NCBI GenBank assembly: GCA_003971905.1
Contig: RSEE01000052.1
Coordinates: forward strand, 124,001-188,000
Origin: Moniliella sp. 'wahieum'
Taxonomy: Eukaryota; Basidiomycota; Moniliellomycetes; Moniliellales; Moniliellaceae
Direction of reading: 5' to 3'
Length of the DNA: 64,000 nucleotides
A program made the translations under genes and the position numbers. Position 1 is the first letter of the stretch. Every line of letters starts with the position of its first letter. Under the pieces are notes generated by a model. That model did not search any database. It was not told the origin of the DNA and worked only from the letters and a program-made list of their open reading frames with translations. Below are positions 57,226-64,000 of this stretch, piece after piece.

Positions 57226-58161
57226 GACCCCCCTCCTCTTTCGTCGTTTCTGTATCTATATACGTTGGACATGTTGTTGAAGGTTGAGTAGACGTATATC
57301 ACGTTTATCTGATCTCTGAGCTTTCTCCTTTCGTCTCGGTTGAACTTATTTGTCTCACAGTTCCATCCTTGGTTTAGAACGTTCAGACATGGTGGATGTA
57401 GATCTGTTACCATCCAAAATCTTGCCTGCAGAGTTGTGTACTTACAACAGGCCTGAGCGAAGGAATGCCAGATCTACTATCATCATAGCTGCACTGAAAC
57501 AGGATAGGAGATGGCGGGGACGTATCAATGTGCTTTTATCCTCCTCATACGAATTGAAAACTTCCTGCGGGAGAGATAATACATGTGTGCACCGTTTCCA
57601 AACATGATCACCACAACCGGATCAATTTCTCCAGCAAGCGCCGACAGTGTCCCCAGTAACTAATAACGGTTCGTCCCCTGCCATGCATGTCACCTGGCAC
57701 TCCAACCAGACAACCGCATCATTGCAATGTCCTTCACCCTTAGCTCTACTTTCCATATGTAACCCGCAAGATGAACGGTTCGGTTTAGACGTAGCGTTCC
57801 CCCTGTCCCAGCCTTAAGCTCTGTCAATGACATGCATTCGAAAGTAGAGATTACCCGCAACGTTAGAATTAGGAGCAACGTTAGACGTTAGAATTACGCG
57901 CAACGTTGCAATTGCGCACAACCGCAACGTTTGTAACCGTGGAATCATGATGCGTGACGCGCATGACGTCTGCAAAATGCCCTATGTGACATGTGATGTA
58001 ACGTGCAGGCTGGTTGCGGTTGCCGCGTGGTTGTGCTGGTGGATCGTACGTTGAGCCCTTCAGGCAACATGCCTGCGTCCTTTAGCCACCAACCACCAAC
58101 CGCCCTACCACCTCCCCACCCCTCGTCTCTCCATCCATACCCTTCGGGATAGCAGAAGCGC
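57226..58161. other. Intergenic with a LINE tail
   Basis: Holds the thioesterase 3' flank, a solo LINE 3' end at 57,759, units of GCAACGTTAG near 57,858-57,925, a TGACATG unit near 57,986, and the leader of the next gene (CCACCAACCACCAACCGCC). Confidence 0.55.
57759..57844 (+). mobile_element. LINE 3' UTR fragment (about 86 bp)
   Basis: GTAACCCGCAAGATGAACGG, CGGTTTAGACGTAGCG, TTCCCCCTGTCCCAGCC, TTAAGCTCTGTCAATGACATG and ATTCGAAAG are almost identical to 43,548-43,635, so this is a young insertion that copied only the last part of the element. No coding sequence is attached. Confidence 0.85.
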
Positions 58162-59752
58162 ATGTCCAGCTTCAACAGCAGCACCCCCTCGGCCGCTTTG
58201 CTGCCTGACAGCGATTTCTCTGACACAGAATTCGTCGATTTTGACGCTGGCGTTATTTCGGCGATCTTTACTGTGGTTGGTCAACTGATTGCATTGGTCT
58301 GTTTGCAAACCCGCTCCGCATATCTTTGGTACGGGCACGTGCCAACTGGGCCCCACGCAGCCTTGCCCCTGCTGCCCCCAGCAGGACTTGCCGGCTGTAC
58401 CCACTTCAGTCCTTCGTGTGCTCATCCGTACGTGGAACGCCGAGGGGGTACGCGGGCTCCTACGTGGGGTGCGGTTGTGGACACTGCGCGCCTTACTCCT
58501 TGTCCTTCTGGAAATTAGTCGCTCACCCTTCGCTCATGCGACACCGTGCCGATCTCGACGCCTCTTTCAGCTCCCTAACTATGCCGAGTAACTTCACCAA
58601 CCTCACCACACACATCACCCCACCCGAGCTTGACGCCATCCTAGTCACGCTCCCTCCCACATACGACCATGTGTTTGATTCAAATGGCACCGCCATAATC
58701 AGTTCCATGTTGACAGCATCCCGAATCAACGAGACCTCTGGCCCTATGCCGTGTCTGGAGAAGAGATTCCCAATGGTTCACGAAATCGGGTCCTATTCAT
58801 GTGGTGGACATCCATGAGAATGGGGTTAATGAAGAACCACGCGGAACGTGAACGATGGCACGTGCCCATGGGCGATGCATCTCTTCCGTTTCTCGCTACA
58901 GTGAGTTTGGTCGTTTTCAACTTGGCCATGCTCCCAATCAGTATTATCACAACGCGGTTCGTCTCCCTCTTCCCTAATAGCCGCTGAGACTAACAAGTGT
59001 TCACCAGCGCCTATCTCTCCACTCATGCCTTACATATTCATACTCCATGGAAGAGCCTCAAGCTGCTACTGACAGAGCAAGAGCGTAAACGGCCCTATCT
59101 CCTCTGGACATTGTCCGGGGCAGCGTCCGCTTGGGCGATACACGCGATTGTCTTCGCTTTTTTCGTGCCTACGTTGAGCCACTGGACGTGGAGCAACGCC
59201 AGGATTTTTTTACGGAGCCATGTAGCCAAGTACGCGCGCGTGGAAACCGCATACTCGCAGGAGCTTTCTCGGTTCTTGAATGGTGACTCTGCCTGGTTCG
59301 AGCGTGCGCGGCTGTTCAGCGGCATTCGTCTATTGCTGCTGTTGGTGCTAAAAATGGCTCCCTATTGGCTACGTACGTTCTGTCTTTTGGCTATCGTCCC
59401 GCCCTTGGAGACCGCGATGGTACGATTGGCGAGTCAGGGGGCCCCGGACCCAGAAGAAGAGTCCTTCAGATGCATCACATCGAAGGGGACGAAAGCGGAA
59501 GCGAAACTGAGTTTGACCTTACCACGGGCGTGGAGGGAGGCACCCCGCTCCGCCCGGGCGTTGGGTGCAAGGGGTGGCTACTCCGCCTGCCCCCAAGGCG
59601 GTCGTGCTTCGCACTGCACGGCCCTACACTGGGCTGTGGAACTGCCTCGTTACTATGAGGCGGGAAGAGGGATGGGGCAGTTTCTACCGGGCTGGGGGCT
59701 AGTGTTTTTATGGTTTTTGTCGGGAACAATCCCTCATTCAACCGCATCATAG
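58162..59752 (+). CDS. Divergent mitochondrial-carrier-like membrane protein (possibly Ugo1/SLC25A46-like)
   Basis: Reading across frames, three degenerate carrier repeats can be seen. The first has NPLRISLVRA and, later, VLIRTWNAEGVRGLLRGVRL. The second has NLAMLPISIITTRAYLSTHA followed by KSLKLLLTEQERKRPYLLW. The third has VPPLETAMVRLASQG followed by PYTGLWNCLVTMRREEGWGS-FYR, which is the clearest carrier signature. The N-terminus is acidic (DSDFSDTEFVDFD). An Asn/Thr-rich loop (NFTNLTTHITPPE) and a Ser/Glu-rich loop (GDESGSETEFDL) separate the repeats. The intron at 58,957-59,007 has a GTTCGT donor and CTAAC branch point. The proline of the P-x-D/E-x-x-R/K motifs is partly kept. Repeat degeneracy and long loops suggest an outer-membrane Ugo1-type protein rather than a transporter; this is inference. 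Confidence 0.5.
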
Positions 59753-60732
59753 TGCTAACTGAACAGCCACGGGCCTACGTCCCGCCGGCTTTTTAGCATA
59801 ACTGTCGGTGGGGGCGGCTCCTGTGCGCGACACCAGCAATACACCCTCTGTCATCTCTGCACGTCCTCGATGCCCTGCTGTCTGATGCAGCCCCGTTCAC
59901 CCACCGCCGCTTCCACGCGGTTGCTGAGTCCCGTGGCATTCCAACATGAAGGCGAGCTGCGAGCCTAATGATGGCTTCGATCATCGCATCATGACGTGCC
60001 GTGTCTGTCTTTTGGTGGAAGAGAGGTTTTATCGCTGCCCCGGCTTTCAATAAATGGATACGTTCCAACTTGCGGTAGTTTAACCTGGTGTAACCCATGT
60101 AAAACCGGTGTAACTGGCGCTAAGCCGGCCGACGCCAAAAAGAGACACACTGCATAGTCAGGTCCTCATGTGTTTTCCCCAGGATTCGTCAAGCGTCAGT
60201 GGAACCTACAAAAGGGACATGAATGGATCGTGGACTCCAGAAGCACTCTTTCTACCACGCCAGTTCTTAATGAGAATGTGGTACTAGCAGAGTACTGTTG
60301 ACCGAGGTGCTGTCAGTGCTCACAGTTTATGTCACCGTGTGTTGGGGGTATTCAATTACACGACACCCGTCATCGGCTTTGGTTACCGGCAACGGGATCC
60401 TTTGGATGAGAGGGTACCGTAAGGAAGAAGGTTGGGTTGATGTAAGATGGAGAATGAAGATTGAAGGGCGATTCATTGATAGAATGGGGTTCAGGGTTGC
60501 CAAACCTGAGAACGAGATGGAGAGCCACAATATTTTTCCCGTGTGGCTCTGTAGTCGCCTGGGTTCTCGACAGAGCGCATATCCTGTGTTAGGATACGCC
60601 GCGCACTCCGCACGCGCGTCCTACGGCTATAGTCACGGCCAACCCATCCCACGTTCGTCTCTATGCATCCAAGCTGGCGTGTGCATCCATGCTCACCGGT
60701 GCGTAAAAATCTCATGTAGATAGTACGTAAGG
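59753..60732. other. Intergenic between convergent genes
   Basis: No protein recognised; a 141-codon ORF at 60,298-60,723 overlaps antisense ORFs and lacks any domain. GGTGTAAC units near 60,089-60,115 are the only repeat. Confidence 0.5.
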
Positions 60733-61360
60733 CTAGAGCCACTTGGTTTCGGGGTCAGCTAAGAAACTGATCATAGAGCTCACGGTTAAAGAGGCTGACC
60801 TCCGATTCGTTCTCTGCGGTCACCATGTCAGCAAGCTGCATCGAAATAGCGAGACGAGACGTACCAAGGCCATATTCGGCAAGAGACTTGTCTGGATCAG
60901 CCAGGATATACTCGGGATGATCGAGGTTGATGATAAGATGGTTGTCTTAGCGCCATGAGCTTTAGAGTAGAGCTGAGCGTGTCTAGGGGGGGGGGGGGGG
61001 GGGGGGGAACAGAGGGGGGGGAAGACAGGTCAGCCCAACTGACCGGAGAGTAGATTGCAACACAATGGCACCACGTACCCAGCGAGTCAATCGCAGAGCG
61101 GAAAGGCTTGAATCCAGACACAGTGCGCACCTGCTCCTTGCACAGATCGATGAGGGCGGCAGCCGTTGTGTTGGTGAGGTCCACGTCGCGCAAGACCAGA
61201 GGTTTCATGGGCGGTACTCAAAGTTCTTGATGACGCGCACAGTGATGGTCGCATCAGTGGTAGGACGAGCCAGATTGGTGGTGACACCAGTCTCGTCTTC
61301 CAGAACGGGCCTGAATGGGTGGAAGCCGCCGGGCAGCAGCTCGTCGGACGGTGCGGCCAT
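60733..61360 (-). CDS. UPF0538 (C2orf76-like) protein
   Basis: A small conserved eukaryotic protein of unknown function. From the ATG at 61,360: MAAPSDELLPGGFHPFRPVL, then the conserved ATITVRVIKNFEYRP; one base is missing near 61,209 before KPLVLRDVDLTNTTAAALID, LCKEQVRTVSGFKPFRSAID. Intron 1 (60,983-61,078) starts GTACGT and ends in 22 C followed by TAG. Then LYSKAHGAKT, (one lost base) LIINLDHPEYILADPDKSLA, EYGL, intron 2 (60,814-60,864, GTACGT...CTGAC...CGCAG), and the signature end ENESEVSLFNRELYDQFLAD followed by PETKWL and TAG. The motif E-x-E-x-S-x-F followed by N-P/P-E-x-K-W is diagnostic of the family. Length about 150 residues. Confidence 0.85.
60983..61078 (-). other. Intron with C22 polypyrimidine tract
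   Basis: On the transcribed strand the last 25 bases are 22 C in a row and then TAG (plus-strand G run 60,986-61,007). A second C-run precedes it. The branch point is probably CTGACC. Homopolymer length here is unreliable given the sequencing errors elsewhere. Confidence 0.75.
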
Positions 61361-61797
61361 GGGTGCGCAGAGGTAGTTCGGGGACGGTAGGCAATGGATG
61401 GTGCTGGCGCGCTCAGCCAGACGGGAGGGGCGGAACGGAAAAAATAGTGTGGGGGGCGGAATCCTAATTTCGCTGTGGGGCTCAACTAGTCACTAGCGCT
61501 CACTAGGGTCGCTTTGACAGGAGGTACCGCCTGTTGAACTTGACGTCCATGCCCACGACTCCCGCCATCTATCCTACATCACTACCGCGCTATACCACTT
61601 GTTGTACGAGACGTCGGTCACCCTCCAGTCCCAGTCTCGATCTTGTTAATCTGCCTGGCCGTCACATCGTTGCTGCATCAGTGACAATTGCATTTGTGCG
61701 GCGACCCATGACGTCGCGCCCGTTGACCTGTTGCATTGCCGTCTCTGCAGCCAGCTTACGGCGCCTTCGAAGACGAAATTGAGGTTGATAGTCCGTT
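61361..61797. other. Intergenic between the UPF0538 start and the exonuclease stop
   Basis: Contains the UPF0538 promoter, a CTAGTCACTAGCGCTCACTAG unit near 61,485 and no gene. An ORF at 61,534-61,782 has no domain. Confidence 0.5.
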
Positions 61798-63465
61798 TCA
61801 GATCTGGATCTGAGCCCCAATGGGGATGTGGTCCGAGCAGCAAACCCCTTTACGAGGAAGCCCAACTTGAAGCACCTCCTTGGGGTGCGTGGGCAGCAGC
61901 GCCGTCACAGCAGGGTAGACGGCCTCGCTTTCCCTGCAGGGAAGGGAAGAGGAAGATGTAGTCGAGTGTTAAACTGAACAAAGGGGAAAAAAGAGTAAAC
62001 ATGGGCTCCTTGCAAGGCCCTTCATGCGGGTTCGGGGTATCCGGTGTCCATTCTTCGTCGTTCCATCGCTCTTTGCGAGGGCCCGGCGTACCAAACATGT
62101 TATCCGAATCGGGGTTGAAGGTCCCATACGTGGACAGTGCCCGGCCTTGAGAATGAGGAAGGTGATACAGCTCCGCCATTTCAGACATAGTCAGTAGACC
62201 GTCAGCGGGAGTGGGTAGGCGACAGTTCTTGAGGAGACGGTCGTCGCTACTGCCCTCACCTTCCCCTTGCTCCTCATCGCCACCATCTTCTTGCTCGGTA
62301 TCAGCATCGCATCAGTACATTCGCCATACCCTCTGCCGATCGTTTAGCCAACTCGTCGACCGATTGGTGCACCACGGGGATCGTGTGACCTCCTCTACTC
62401 CCGTCGGCGTAGGCTTTTGTCCCGTCAACAGCCCATACGTCATGGAGTCCGGTTGATCATTAAAATCGCCAGCAAAGATGACGGGCCAATCATGGAAGAC
62501 GGGATTGCTTTTGCGGAAGGCATCAATCTCCCGCACAATCGCCCCGACCTGCCGAGCGCGCTCGTACCCATGCATCGGATGCCAAAAGAGATGGGTAGTG
62601 ACGACAATCACGCCCCCTCCTCCCACTAGAGGCAGAGCGGCGAAAAGAGCAATGTTGCGCGTGATCCGGGAGCAGGCGCGGCGTGCAGCACGTGTGGTAC
62701 GCCCCCATCGTTGTTGAGGTACTGTGCCACATCCACCTCATCTAGATAGACAACCTTCTGGGCAGCCGGTTTAGTCTCAAACGAGGGCCCCACATTCTTT
62801 TCATCATCAGAAAGTCGGCGCGGATGGGTACGCCAAGCGATCATCAGACCGTGTTGCTTGGCTGCGTAGCCCTTTTCGAACAAATAAGAGTATCCAGCCT
62901 TGTCGAGGGTGGCGAAGTGGATGTCGGTACGGTCGACTTCTTGGAAGGCACCGACGTCGAACAGATGGCCGACCAGTTCTGCCTCGAGTCCAGCCTCTCT
63001 ATCTGCCATACGAAGCGCGTCGGATCCAGGAAAGAGCGAGCGACGAACGAGGCCTTGGGCGAGCATGCTGTGCGCGCCAAACCGCAAAAAATGAGTTAGT
63101 CGACTGTGGGGTGTGATCTGCTAAATGCGAAAGACTTACTTCCAGCTGAGGATGCGCAGTGGACGGCCAGGCACGCGCGAGGGTGAGGTGCTAGACGCAG
63201 ACGCGGGCGCAGCGAATGAGAGCGGTTTCCACGGACGGGGGAGGTACAGGCGTGCTCCCGATTTCGCATCGCGCGAAAGAAGCTCGCCTCCATCGTCAGG
63301 CAATTCGCCGAGGGCAGCGCGACGCAATCGGGCGGCGGCAGCGTCAGCGGCTTGGGCTTCTGCCGCACGTTTCGCAGCGCGCGCCTGCCGTTTCGCCTCA
63401 ATCTCTTCGGGTGACGGCCGAGATGTAGGCTTTGATTGCTTCGGTGGCTTGGTGGGGGCGGTCAT
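61798..63465 (-). CDS. Ngl2-type exonuclease (endonuclease/exonuclease/phosphatase, CCR4 family)
   Basis: An RNA exonuclease of the CCR4/Ngl class; yeast Ngl2 trims the 3' end of 5.8S rRNA, which is the likely role. The ATG at 63,465 opens a Lys/Arg/Ala-rich N-terminus (RPSPEEIEAKRQARAAKRAA). RILSW-N is split by an intron (about 63,070-63,139, AA|GTAAGT...GCACAG|C) and continues MLAQGLVRRSLFPGSDALRM. Active-site motifs: VGAFQEVDR (metal-binding Glu), TTHLFWHP, VIFAGDFNDQPDS (Asn-Asp), and SDHIPIGAQIQI at the end (Asp-His) with TGA at 61,798. Between them WNDEEWTPDTPNPHEGP, EPMFTLFSP and LTLDYIFLFPS are typical. Frameshifts are near 62,330, 62,640 and 61,880. Confidence 0.88.
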
Positions 63466-64000
63466 GGTGTAGAGAGAACGGGCAGAGCAAAGGAAACGGG
63501 AAAGAGAGAGAGCACGGGTACGGCCCCAAACAGTCGAGGTAAAGATGGTGATGATGGTCGCTGCTGTTGAAAATGAGATGTCAAGACACCGAGGCGGCCT
63601 TCTGATGGTCCATGGCAGATAGCGTGAGTCACTCCAGTCATTCTAGTTAGTCATCGATCATGTATTAGTCGTCACGTGACGCGTCGCGCTGGCGTGGCCC
63701 CTGGAATCTTTCTGGTTTTGGTTTCGGATTGCCTTGCACCGACTTCGAGATCCCCTCGCAATAATCAATTTCATTCGTCTCTGGCAGACGAAGCCAGATA
63801 CACACCATATGCATTTCCAGGTCTAGGTTATATAGCCAACACTCAACAGAAGTTTCCACACCTGCCCCGTTCTGGTGTCAGTTTTGGTGTCACTCCGTGC
63901 ACCTATAAGCGTGAATCCTCGACCATGACTAGTAACTACCCGAGTGTGAGAGTCATCGCATGTGCACGGGTGAGAAAAGGGCCATGTGAGACGGGGGAAG
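63466..64000. other. Promoter side of the exonuclease gene, right edge
   Basis: CT-rich on the minus strand near the start codon. A few TGA/TCA-palindrome units occur (GTCACGTGACGCG near 63,672). Nothing else recognised. Confidence 0.5.

Overview
The window looks like nuclear DNA of a filamentous or yeast-like fungus, most probably a basidiomycete. The reasons are short introns (about 50 to 190 bp) with GTACGT/GTAAGT donors and CTAAC/CTGAC branch points, C- and CT-rich leaders before CACCGCC-ATG type starts, GC-rich coding exons, and family content: a PX/DUF3818 protein, a Candida-type secretory lipase, a G1 cyclin of the Cln/Puc1 kind, a Nam8/TIA-1-like RNA-binding protein and a Whi3/Scw1-like protein. 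The genus cannot be fixed from sequence alone. Nearly every recognisable gene, including ribosomal protein uL6, 14-3-3 and an MDR oxidoreductase, carries one- or two-base deletions, mostly a G or C lost from a short run. I read these as consensus errors of a long-read assembly rather than gene decay, so coding coordinates span several frames and exon ends are approximate.

Layout. 1-8.9 kb: end of a non-LTR retrotransposon (minus), gene-free DNA and a solo LTR. 8.9-17.8 kb: gene island with an MDR-family oxidoreductase (+), a PX/DUF3818 lipid-binding protein (-), a small N-terminally anchored protein (+) and a secreted lipase (-). 17.8-21.6 kb: gene-free. 21.6-27.3 kb: gene island with the Rieske iron-sulfur protein (+), CTNNBL1 splicing factor (+) and a four-TM protein (-). 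27.3-37 kb: transposon graveyard with LINE 3' ends, a second solo LTR with a nested insertion, shared short repeats and dense palindromic microsatellites. 37-38.7 kb: RNA-binding protein. 38.7-47.2 kb: gene-free DNA with another LINE end. 47.2-64 kb: gene island with G1 cyclin (+), 60S protein uL6/L9 (+), Whi3/Scw1-like RNA-binding protein (-), 14-3-3 (-), palmitoyl-protein thioesterase with a membrane tail (+), a divergent mitochondrial-carrier-like protein (+), a UPF0538/C2orf76 protein (-) and an Ngl2-type exonuclease (-). The genes are unrelated housekeeping loci with no cluster logic; several are divergent pairs that share C/G-rich promoters.

The most unusual signal is in the gene-free DNA. 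It is full of short arrays with a strict 7-bp period made of the trinucleotide TGA (or TCA) alternating with a self-complementary tetramer. Twelve of the sixteen possible palindromic tetramers occur in this setting at different loci; the four that consist only of A and T were not seen. I do not recognise this as a described repeat class.

The mobile elements are readable: one LINE family is present as six fragments that share a roughly 100-bp 3' tail, one pair of them head to head; one LTR family is present as two solo LTRs with 5-bp target duplications; and a 230-bp repeat with coding potential is inserted into one of those LTRs with an 8-bp duplication.
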